This document shows positions 11,579-22,691 of a stretch of DNA of 64,000 bases, in pieces. Both the position numbers and the translations under genes were made by a program. The number at the start of each line of letters is the position of its first letter. Positions within the stretch are counted from its first letter, which is position 1. This DNA comes from Paramecium tetraurelia (lineage: Eukaryota; Ciliophora; Oligohymenophorea; Peniculida; Parameciidae): contig NW_001799300.1 in NCBI RefSeq assembly GCF_000165425.1, forward strand, positions 248,001-312,000, given 5' to 3'. The notes under the pieces are model-generated. The model did not search any database, had not been told where the DNA came from, and worked only from the letters and a program-made list of their open reading frames with translations.

Positions 11579-13088
11579 ATGGATCAAAACCCTGAATAAG
11601 ATAGAGATTGGGATGACTTAAAAGGAGTATTAGCAGAAGACATCATTAATAAATTTAAAGAAGTTGGTCCAAAAGTTTATAGTCATCAATATGAATTCAT
11701 AAATTACTGTTTAGGATAGGATGTCAATTAATAATCTCCAGTGATTGCTCTACGAAGTCAAACTGGAAGTGGAAAGACATTGTGTTTCCAATCTCTCATT
11801 TATTAAGAATTCAAAGATAAACATCAGAAAATCAGTGAACAGAAATAAATCAAGTAGAAAGATAATACAATGAAGGAAGTCAGAATGTTATATCCTTACA
11901 CAATAGTCTTAGGATAGACTATATACTTGAAATAACATGAGGAGTACTTTAGAAAGCATTTACCAGAGAGATTGAAGAATTAAAATTTAAAATTTTAAAC
12001 TTTCTTTGCATTTACAAAAGACAATGTATTATATATCATTATATGTGTAGTAATTTCAATAAGTAAAGGAGAATCGAATTGAAGAGGCTGATTGTTCAGT
12101 TTACCTTTGCCATCCTAGTAAAATGTTAGTGGGGTTGAAAAACCGTATAATAAATGTGTCAAATCTTAGATATTTGATAATTGATGAGGCTGATCAATTA
12201 TTAGAGAAGAATGAACAAAATTAGGCTAGAGTTGAGACTATGCAATTGATCTAGTTCATCTTAGGATAAACAAATAATTAAAGTTATTAAATTGTGTTTG
12301 TGAGTGCTAGTTTGAAACCTGAAGAAATTTAAAATCTGATTAAGGAATGTGTTTAAAATAATATAGATGCAAGTAAGAAAGTTGATTCTAGATTCTTGCA
12401 TAAAGATGAAGATGATATCTAAGAAGTTGTTTGTAATTTAAGAGTTATTCCATCAATTTAATAACAGATATCTCCTTATACAATAGTTCATATGTATAAA
12501 GAAGCTGCGGAATAACCGGAGTAGATTTTGGTGGATTTATTGAAGGATGTTTTTGATAAATTTACAGAGGCCCAGGTTATGATATTCTTTAACAAGAAAA
12601 CAATTGTTAATGAATTAATAAATTTATTTAAAAAGTCATAGAAATTGGAATACATAGTTAAAAATAATTGGATTGGGGAATGTACAGGAGATACCAATTA
12701 AGTGGATAGAGAAACAGTGAGAAAGGAATTTAAAGATGGAAAAAAGAAGATTTTACTTTGTACTGATGTTTTACAAAGAGGAATGGATTTTAGAAAGGTG
12801 AGAGTCATCATTCATTATGGATTACCAATAACACCTGCAGGAGAGTTTAAAGAAGAGAGGTACTCTTACATTATTTATGTATTTAGTTATTATCAACGTT
12901 CAGGTAGAACTGGAAGAGCAAAAGATGAAGGAGTGGTTGTCTCTTTGTTATTAGAAGATGATCTAAAATAGAAAAGACAAGAGAAATTGGTGGAAAGTCT
13001 AGTGATGAACAATTCAAAAATACAAAAATATGATTAGAAACAATTCTGCACTGATTTGGCTAAACTATTGAATTTAAATAAAGAGTGA
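11579..13088 (+). CDS. DEAD-box RNA helicase, DDX19/Dbp5-like
   Basis: An ATP-dependent RNA helicase of 485 residues, close in size and layout to Dbp5/DDX19, which remodels mRNPs at nuclear pores. Motif I is SQTGSGKT, motif II is IIDEADQ, motif III is SAS (usually SAT). Motif V lies in LLCTDVLQRGMDFRKV and motif VI is YYQRSGRTGR (usually H-R-x-G-R-x-G-R). Introns: 25 nt after KDN and 27 nt inside the codon before YYQRSGR. Both give an exact frame. The start MDQNPEQDRDWDDL lies just before an acidic stretch, as in Dbp5. Assignment to this subfamily rests on overall similarity and length, so another DEAD-box class is possible. Confidence 0.8.
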
Positions 13089-13115
13089 TAAAACAAATAA
13101 ATATTAAACAATAAA

Positions 13116-14411
13116 ATGTCAAACTTATCTCGGAGCAGTCAATCATCAAGAAGTTCTTCTCAAAAACCTAATACAAAAAGACCTTAGAGAGACAAAAGAA
13201 AGAAGAATAACTCTGATGAATATGACAGTCCCATTGAAGATGAAGATGTATCTTAATATGAGGGTATCTAATTTCAATTCATTTTAGGCATCAGATCCAA
13301 AAATAAACAACAACCCTTATTGGGTCCTGGTAGATTTAACAGAAGAGAAAATAAACTCAAAAAACCAAATTCTGTCTCTGCACCAGCGGCAACATCATTT
13401 CTATACAAACCGGGAGCAGAATTACCCAATCTATCCAATTTCATCAATTAGACTATAGAAATTCGAATTGCTTGTGAATATATCAACAAATACAACCAAG
13501 CTTTAATACTTCGATAGATTTGGGGATCCAATGGTGTCTATGCTAGTCACAGTGATGCAGTCTGTATTGGCATACATGCAGGTCTCTTGGCTCTTGGAGA
13601 TCTCAAATTAACAGGGACCTTCTATTAAGGAGTTAGTCTATCCTGCAAAGTCATTAAAGGCAAAAAATCATTAAATGGTTAATTAAAAGTGCCTATCCTA
13701 TCAAGATCTCTTAAAACTCCTTGTGCTCATTGTTTGAAACCCGAGAAAGTGAATTGGTTGCCCCAATTGGGATCTCCTGAATAATTGATAAGTTGGGCAA
13801 GAAAAATGTCTTTGCCTCCCAATAGAAGACTGACCAAAAGAACTCATCTAAACGTATTCTTACATGAACCTCCTTAAACCAGTCTTCCAGAAAATCTGCT
13901 AGTTAATAATTTACCTCCTTTAAATGAAGGCTGGATTGTATGGGATATGTGCAATGAACCTAGTTAGAAATACAATCTACTTACATTCTTAGATAGACAA
14001 ACAGCCTAAGGAATTCCTAGTAGAACTTCATATAAACTAAAAACCAACTGTCTATACATTGAAACTAGCATTAAGAAGTTTAGAATCAAATTTATTCATT
14101 AGATTTGAGATTTCAATGGATCCCAATAAAATTGCTGATGAAGTCTTTTTAGATTCATAAGTTTTTATGGTCTCTGAAATTATAGTACCTTAACAATCAG
14201 ATATTGAGATGTTATAAAAATATGGAGTAAATCAATTGATCTAATTAGTTAGGTTCCATTGCCTAAAGAATTTAAGAAATTAACCTTTGAAAAATTGAAA
14301 TGGACCAATTTTGAATGGGGGAATGATAATGTCGTTATTGATGGACAAATGACAATCCAAGGTTTGAAGAGCTTTAAATTTGTACCAATTACAAAGCATT
14401 AACATTTATGA
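13116..14411 (+). CDS. Rxt3-like protein (possible HDAC-complex subunit)
   Basis: About 414 residues with a basic, serine-rich N-terminus. The middle resembles the Rxt3 family of Rpd3L histone deacetylase complexes: RQIWGSNGVYASHSDAVCIG followed by IHAG, and later NEGWIVWDMCNEPSQKYN and SYKLKTNCLYIETSIKKFR. A CxxC pair (PCAHCLKPEK) is also visible. Introns: 24 nt near 13265 and 26 nt near 14230. The frame must skip one base between about 14090 and 14108, because FRIKF and the following EISMDPNKIADEVFLDS lie in different frames. Exon length is one base over a multiple of three. Family assignment is by short-motif recall, so moderate confidence only. It sits 27 bp after the helicase stop. Confidence 0.55.
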
Positions 14412-14433
14412 TTAATCATCCTATTATATAAAA

Positions 14434-15948
14434 ATGTTAAAATTACATTAACAATTAATACATTGTCCTTAACATAAGGAGAAAATAATATCATTCAATA
14501 TTGAAAAACATTGTCCTCTCAATCAAAGAGTGCTTTGCAAAAAGTGTCCAGCAGATGGATTAAAATTGGATATCGAGCAAGTGGAAACCTTGCCTCAAAG
14601 ACATTAATTAAATGAAAAACATTTACAAACCACATCTCAATTCATTTAGCACATCAATCATCAATATAATACAATCAAACAATAAATCATTGAAGAATTG
14701 GAGCATTTTAAAAGGGAACTAGACGATTTTATGCATCCAATAATAAATTAAAAAGAAAAATTCGATTATTATTTGGTACCTGAATCAACATTATCCTTAA
14801 AAGATTTTTAAGAATTAGGATAACTATTAGCTGAGAATATAGTGATTGAAGAGGATCAATTTGTTCTTGACTTTAATAAAATAGTAACTCAAAATCATAG
14901 ATAATATATACAATAGAAATTCACTGATTTGGAACTGCTATTATAATTGTTCAGAAATATTAATTGCAATAAATAAATAGAGAATCAAATCTAAAAGAGC
15001 ATTCAATAATAATATGAGCATAATCATTAACATGCTAAATTATCAAAGCATTCCTGTCAGATCTTGTAAACAAATTAAAATATCTTGTCTTTTGGAATTA
15101 ATCATGATGAATCTATACTAGTTATTGGTTTATAGGACAAAGCAGAGACTATGTAAGATAACCTAGTTGTGTATTAAAAAAATGACAAAGGAAATTGGGA
15201 ATTGGAATAAATTTTATAACATCATAATTCCTCTGTTCATCACATTTATTATAGTAAGAAGGATGATTGGTTCATATCTGTAAGTATGGACAGTAATATA
15301 GTATTTTGGCGAAAACAATAGAATACTTGGGTTCAGAATAAGTTGAAATAAGAACATTTAAATTTCATTTGGAATATAATCACAAGCGAGTTGGAGAATA
15401 TTATAGTAACATGCAGTGAAGATTCTACTGTTAAGATATGGTTTAAACACGAAGATTCAATTAAATGCATTCAGACGCTTAATCGACACGTAGGACCAGT
15501 ATATGCAATAGTGTTAAATAATGATAATACGGTGTTGTGTAGTGGAGGAGAAGATAAGTAATTGATTTTATGGAAGTATTTCGAATAATAATGGGAGGAG
15601 TTTTAAGTGATAAATGTTCATTCAAAGAAAATTATGGCTATTTAATTTTATGGTCTAAAGAATCTAATTGTTTAATTTGAAAATTACATCTAAATCATAG
15701 ATAGAAAAAGTGGTTAATGCATAGAATAGGTAAATCATAATGAATATAGGATATCTAATTTGATAAATTTTAATGAATCATTGATAAATTATGATTTTAA
15801 TGGAAACATATTAATATGGATGAAAAAGGATAATAGATGGTACATTGTTCTAAAGTAAACCTATGCACACAAGATCAAATATGTGTATGGAAGGGGAAAT
15901 GAATTATATGTTGGGGAAGGTAACAAAGTCCATAGAATATAAATATGA
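14434..15948 (+). CDS. WD40-repeat protein with cysteine-rich N-terminus
   Basis: A single-exon 504-residue scaffold. The N-terminal 50 residues carry a B-box-like Cys/His pattern (HCPQHKEK ... CPLNQRVLCKKC). A long glutamine-rich coil follows, and from about residue 220 a WD40-like propeller (GINHDESILVIGLQDK, DDWFISVSMDSNIVFWRK, NIIVTCSEDSTVKIWFK, TVLCSGGEDKQLILWKY). The propeller resembles the many ciliate WD40 proteins of CIAO1-like type, but I would not assign that function. The next gene has the same architecture. Start MLKLHQQLIHCPQHKEK is the only ATG that keeps the zinc-like motif. Confidence 0.8.
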
Positions 15949-16632
15949 AAATAAATAAAATAAATTATGAAAGAATCGATCAAATTATTGAAATATAATA
16001 TAATTTTAATAATTAAGTTAATTTCTAAAATGCTAAATGATCATTTCATGGATTCTAACTAATATGATTATACATATTCAAATTGAATGACATTGGAAAA
16101 GGACTAAGTAAAGTTAAATTAGAGCATTTACTCCAATTTGCCATGTTTTATTCAATAACTATTAATTACAACTATAATTGAAGCTATCAAACTCATACTT
16201 TTGGATCTGTATAAAGAGTTGTTTTATTCTAAATAATATACCAATAAAAACAGAAACTGGGGTAAATTACTAAAAAGTAGATTAAACAATTGACAATTGA
16301 TTAATTTATATAAATTTGAAATTGAATGAGAAATAGAAATAGAAAGATTCAAGTTCAAATTAGTTGGAACACATAATTTGTATTCTTAATAGGCGAATAT
16401 TTAATAATCAGTGAAGATTTAAAAATAAATAAGAAAGAGAATAGGTTGTCAAAAAAGAAAAAACCAATTATTTTAAAATTGTTTTGATAAAAGGATGTCT
16501 TGGATCAGACATGCTTCGAGAAAGCATTGTGAAGTGTTTAATTAATAATATATTTTGCTTTAGTAGAACAGAGTATATTAATGATAAAAAGAACAACGAG
16601 ATTGATGTGTAAATTAATAAATATATTTTAAT
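15949..16632. other. Intergenic, no clear gene
   Basis: AT-rich DNA between the two WD40 genes. A plus-strand frame at 16327 (MRNRNRKIQVQISWNTQFVF...) is open for 51 codons but matches nothing I know. A short hairpin (ATGCTT/AAGCAT) lies near 16512. Confidence 0.4.
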
Positions 16633-18686
16633 ATGAATGTTAATTTAATCTGTCCTTAACACAAATAACAAGTTATCCAAGCTTGCATCGATTTAGATTG
16701 CTCTGTATTCCCTTTTATGTGTAAAGTGTGTATGACAGACTAAAAAACTATTTCTTAACATACAAAACACAATCAATGTTTGATACCCTACCAGTAATAC
16801 GTAACATTGGTAAGTAAATAAATAGAAGATTAACTTCATGATGCCAATAAATTCATTGATCTCTTCAACAAAGAATCTCAAGTTGTCTAACAAATATTAT
16901 TATCAGACGAGCATTTGAATAATATGGAAGGATATGTAAGATCTTAAAAGCAATAAATTGAATCTGATGTCAATTAAGCCTTAGAATCCATCACATAACT
17001 GTTTGATTTACATAAAACAGAACTGATTAAAAAGTTAGATCAATATCTTAAAATATACGAAAACAACTTTTTTATACTTAAAGAATAATTAGAACCCATA
17101 CATTTCCTTCTGACAAAATGTAAATATTATTCAAATGAAAATAACTTAAAAGTAAGGATAATCACTATTATAGTAAAAACTTCATACTAAACCTGATTTA
17201 GGATCATAACTCAAGTTGTCAATCAAATAAATGTCGATTATTAAAAAACCTGATAATTTAAAACAAATTCTTGATAAAGTAAAAAAGGCTTAAGAATTGT
17301 AATATAACAATGAGAATTTTAATAAATTATTGACTGATGCAAAGAATTCAATCAACGACTTCTATATCAAAAATGTCAGTATTCCCAATCAAACATAAAT
17401 TGAAATATAGCAACAAACAAACATGCAGCCTACTGTTCAAACATTATCATCTCCTCCAATTAAAAGCAAATTAATGGATATATCAAATGCCGATAAAGCA
17501 ACAATGTTAGATGATAATAAGACTGTGATTTCTGCAGTAGATTCTAAGATCTCAGTTGTTAGTTAATTATAAACATAGGTCATTCCTAATATTAATGTCT
17601 TAATATTGGATAATAGAATTATTGAAGATACTAATTAATCTAAGGTAATGTTAATCTTACATATCTAGAATCAATCAAATCAAAGATTCAAAATTAAGAA
17701 AAAGTTAAGTATTGAATTCCAAGTGACTTCATTGGCTCTCGTTAGCAATGTCTCAGTAGCATTAGGATTGGCTGATGGAACAGTTAAATTATTAGATATG
17801 ACAACTAGCAAAGTTAGCTTTTACCCTAATACCTATATTCAACATACCAAACCTGTCTCTCAACTATTGATCTTGAAATAAAATAAGGGAACAAGATTGG
17901 CATCCTTAAGTGAAGAAAACTATGCCATTATTTGGACTTTGGGAGAAAATTATGTGCCTTATCCAGAAAGAAAGCTAATTGGATTCAAATCCAAATTGAA
18001 TAGAATTATGGATGTAGCAGATTCTTCTCACCTTATTTGTTAGAGTGATACGAATCTATAAATCATCAATTATCATGATAACAGAATCGCCTATTCTTTT
18101 GAATTTAAAACCAAACTCATTGATTTCCTTTATGTAAGTAAATACGAAAAATTTGCAACAATATGTTAAGGAAATATAGTTTCTATATACAGTTTAAAAA
18201 TGAATAACAATTTATAAGGAGCAATGTTATTAGTTAATTGTGAGTTAGAATATACTCAATCAGCCCTTCCAATCTCAAATATCAGCTCATGCATAGCCAC
18301 AGAATACTTGAATGACATAATCATCTGCTATGGGTGTACTGATGGATCAGTCAAATTGTTTAATGTTATTAAAAATATCTTAATTGCTGAATATTAGGTA
18401 ATATATTGATACATATTTTAAGTTATTTAATTCTAAAATACAAGAGATGATAATTGTTAAGCAGAATAAGCATTTTATATTAGTGGCCTTTGGTGAAAGT
18501 GTAAAATAGATAAAAGGCATTATGATTTAAGAGAACAAAATAAATCCAATAGAAATGATTGGCGAATTGCTTGAATATCCAGCTAAATCAGGAAAAAATG
18601 TTATTTAAACATTTTTCAAAAATAGAAGTTCATTTTATTTACTAAGTGATTCCTAAAAAGATATTGGATTATATGAATTATGCTGA
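16633..18686 (+). CDS. WD40-like protein with cysteine-rich N-terminus, paralogous layout
   Basis: 668 residues with two introns (22 and 25 nt), exact frame. The N-terminus MNVNLICPQHKQQVIQACID ... FMCKVCMTDQ repeats the Cys/His layout of the upstream gene. It is followed by a coiled region, an S/T-rich linker and a divergent WD40-like C-terminal half (VALGLADGTVKLLDMTTSK, YAIIWTLGENY, DIIICYGCTDGSVKLFNV). The final 90 residues come after the second intron. Similar head, coil and propeller in two adjacent genes suggests tandem duplication, though the sequences have diverged far. Function unknown; likely a protein-interaction scaffold. Confidence 0.75.
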
Positions 18687-19281
18687 AATAACAATAGTAT
18701 AGTATTTAAATTATTAACTAATCTTGACGTTAAATGGCCATTATTATTAATTTTTAGAATATTTATGCTCATAAAGCAAAATATAACATTTAATATGTTC
18801 AATTCTATTTTCTATTGACTAAAATTTAATTTGTAAAAGCAATAAGAGTTTTTTACAGAATTTTGTCTAATTTTATGATCACTTTTGTGTCCATAGTAGT
18901 TATCATGACATTAAATTAATATTTATTTTATTTTAGGCAATAATAATAATTTCAATAATTTTATATTTTAATATGTAATGCAATTAAGTTCACATAAGGT
19001 TTGAATTAATAATCTTGATAAAAAAATCAAAGTAATTCTTCTATTGATAATTAATTATATTATTTTAATTTGATTAGCAAGTCATAAATTTCTTAAACTA
19101 AGTTGATAAAATACGATTATCTTGAGTTTAATTGAACGTCTTAGATTCCCATATTCATACTACATAGTTAATTACATTCATTTATAAGTAGTTCAAAGAT
19201 AAGTATAGATATGATTTAAGATTTATTATTTGATTTCGCAATAAACTTATAAAATTATGCAATAAATAAATTATATTTTTG
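18687..19281. other. Intergenic, no gene seen
   Basis: About 600 bp of AT-rich DNA between two plus-strand genes. No open frame worth reporting and no repeat seen. Confidence 0.5.
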
Positions 19282-21627
19282 ATGATGAATCTATTCTGCA
19301 TTATGATACTCCTTCTTTTAAACGTAGAATTAAAGGCTGATATGTACGATGAGAGCAAAATATTTAACTGTTAAGAAGACAGTTATGGTGAATAATTTCT
19401 AATAAACTATTAAAAGCTTAAACTGTTTCCAATCGATTGTTGGACCTTTGTATTACTATGTATAAGTTGAATGATCATTCAAAGCCCCTATTACATTTTC
19501 GATTTCCGTCCGAATTATCTATGAGTTCCTTAAAGATTTAACACTTTTCGGAGGTCCTGGAGATGTAATCTTTGTGATAACATTAACGAATGGAATTCAA
19601 TCATTAACTCAGTTTTCTACAGCATTGTATGTATTAATAGAGGATTCAGCTCCAGTCAAATTATTCTGTGATGTAATTATGAACATAAATTAGATTACAG
19701 GGATAACAACATCGATTGTATTTGTAATTTCGAATATAAACATTTTTATATTCTCTGCTTACCCTCTTGCTTTAGTTTATAATACATTGGAGAAAACTGT
19801 TAAATTTATCAGAATATTCAATTACACTCTGACAGCTCTTATAATTATCTTAGTTATATTGGGGTTTCTGTTTAATGACAATATAATTTCAATTACGTTA
19901 AATGGGTATTAATAATTTGATAATTTTTAGTATGTGTGCAATTTCAGCTACTCATTAATCCTTTTGGGATTATATTATAGCCTCATTTTATTTGTTTGTT
20001 TTCCTTTTATTTGCAACAATGTCAATAATTTACGTTTTTACATTCAAAAGGTTAGTTCCTAAAATGTCATCAATTAAAGAATTAAGAGGCAAATATTTGA
20101 GATATTATTAAAAATTCATTATATTTAGCCTTGTAATGAAATTTTTTCTTGGAATTTTCAGTGGAATTAATTTACTCAATTGTTATATCTTTTTGAAGGC
20201 CTATCTTTTACCTTCTGAAACATGTGACAACGTTACATAAGCACTTTGTATTTTAGGCTAGGTTATTATTATCACAAAAGATCCACTACTAATACCTAAA
20301 TTTCATCATTAAGAATCTTCTGAGAACTTGCAAGATTTAGATTCACCAAATGACACAAAACCTGAGATTGCTATGTAATGTAAAGAATTTTATTTTGATT
20401 ATTTTAGAATTTAACCTTTTAGAATAGTTGTAAAAAGAAATGAAAAAAACTCAAATGATTTCCATGTTAGCTGGGATTTAGATGTTAATAAAATAGAATT
20501 AAGAAAATACAATATTATATAAGGATCTAGAAATTATTGATGATTAAGATGATGGTGAAGGAACATGCTCTGGAGATTTAAGTGAATTAATTGAGGTCTC
20601 CCTAAAACCATTTACTCCTCAAGAGATAGAATAATGTTGGGTTGTCAATTTGAATAATGATCTAATAAAATCCTAATTTCATGATACCCTAAATATTTAA
20701 GTGTTTTAAACAAGATGTATTTTATACGCTCCAAAGATATTTAACTATTTTCTGACATTAGATAATGTTGATCTAGAGGATTCTTTTGATGTTAATAAGA
20801 ACTTATAGAATATTGAATAATTCACAGGTCCAGATGGTGGAAAAAGTGGTGAATTTTTTTTCTTCTCTCACAATAATGAATTGATTATTAAAACAATGAG
20901 ATAAGCTGAAGTAAATACTTACAAAAAGCGTTTATTAAACTTTGCTACTTATTAAGCAAATAATCCAGAATCTTTATTAAATAAGATATATGGAATGTAT
21001 ACGTTTGAAAGAGTTGAAAAATCTGAAGCAAAGATACACTTTTTAATAATGAAGAATCTATCTTTAGGCATCCCAAGGAATTACATATTAAGAATCTATG
21101 ATTTAAAAGGGTCTGAATATGATCGTGAAGTTCTTGCTAAAAGATCTGAAACTGATTTATCGAAATTGACTCTTAAGGATTTAGATTTTTTCAAAATAGA
21201 ACAATAAATTTGGGTAGAATAATCAATTATGTAAAGTAATATAGTTAAATAAATCTAGAATTAAATTAGAATTTAATTAAGGACTCTGATTTCCTAGAAA
21301 AATAACATCTAATTGATTATTCTTTGTTGGTTATGAAGATAGATTGGAAAGATCAATAATAATTGTTGTATAAACATTAGGGCAACCAATAAATCAATGT
21401 GAATCCTTCAATTAAAGAATAAAATGTAAATTGTATAATATTATTAGATTTATTATCATATTGGTATTATTGATTATTTATAATAATGGAATGTGAATAA
21501 ATCTCTTGAAAGAAAAACAAAAAAGATTATTAAAATGAATTTATAATTAGATACCTCTGCATAAGAACCAAATAGATATGGGAAAAGATTTAAACAAAAA
21601 TTGGTAAACAGAATCTTACCATTATGA
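19282..21627 (+). CDS. Seven-TM receptor fused to PIP kinase (GPCR-PIPK)
   Basis: 739 residues joining a signal peptide (MMNLFCIMILLLLNVELKA), a seven-TM-like region (about residues 40-330) and a C-terminal phosphatidylinositol-phosphate kinase domain. Kinase landmarks: GGKSGEFFFFSHNNELIIK (glycine loop and catalytic lysine), IYDLKGSEYDREV, LIDYSLLVMKI and YYHIGIIDYLQQWNVNK. This is the architecture of Dictyostelium RpkA and the GPCR-PIPKs of oomycetes, coupling a membrane signal to phosphoinositide synthesis. Introns: 25, 25, 31, 23 and 22 nt. The 31-nt one begins GTTAG, unlike the usual GTA, so a frameshift at 20480-20510 is the alternative. Ligand and lipid product unknown. Confidence 0.85.
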
Positions 21628-21760
21628 TTAATAGCATCATACAAGATTGTTATTTATCTTTAATATACAAATATCTTGTTTAATTACCCCTCATTTTCTC
21701 CATTAAATAAACCAATAATTATTTATTTATTTTTATTAATATATATTCAGAATTATTTTA

Positions 21761-22426
21761 ATGGAATTTTTGCAAAAAATAATGATGATACCTCAAAATA
21801 TCATTAATACTCTCAAGACTATGAAATCCTAAACCAATAAGGTTGATAATATTTTTATAGAGCCTCTTGCTTTCTGCTAAGAGTCGATAGTAGAAACAGT
21901 TCATCTTAAAGAATTTGATCAAATAAATAAAAGAAGAAAATTAACTATGAACTAAGAAACTTAAACAGAACCATAACAGAAATTTGAATAAATAATAAGT
22001 ATTAATTAGATACCAGAAAGTGTTTCATAATAGAAAAGCAGACTTAGATTAGTCCCTTCCAAATCAAATAAAAAATACACTAAATTACTTACCAAATAGA
22101 TTGTCAAAGATGAAAGTTTAAGTAGAGAATCTGATTAAACAGAACCATCATAATACTCATATTGTCATAATAATTTTTTGGCAGCTATGGACAGGAATGA
22201 AGAGGAATACAAGCCCTAACAAAAAAAAATATACCAAATAAATGGAAAAAATTAAAATTAATATCGAAACCAAATACGCAAAAATTACTTAAGTTAATTT
22301 AAAGAAAAATTCACTGATGAGAAATTAATTTTAAAGTCCACGAGAACTCAATCCTCAGATGAAAAACAAGATAGCATAGATTAAAAAGAATTAGAAAACA
22401 ACCAATAATAACAAGCACTGGTTTGA
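21761..22426 (+). CDS. Glutamine-rich unknown protein
   Basis: A single-exon frame of 221 residues, MEFLQKIMMIPQNIINTLK..., rich in Q, K, S and N with no predicted domain or membrane segment. The many TAA/TAG codons read as glutamine. Composition is protein-like and unlike flanking intergenic DNA, so I call it a gene. No family recognised; the sequence looks disordered. Confidence 0.6.
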
Positions 22427-22691
22427 TGATATATTCAATTTTGAAAATTTAATATTTCTATATCTTCGAAGACATACTGATTGATATCAAATTTTATTCT
22501 TTGTTCGCGAATACAATTTAAGAGCGGGATTTTATTTTTCATAAAAGAAGAAGGAACACAATAATTATTGTCACAAATTTAATTAAATCAAATTATAAAA
22601 TTAGAAAATATCACAATCTCTATGACTTTAAATTATTATGATTTCCATATGATAAACTTATACTATTTTTCAATTCATAATTATTAATAAT

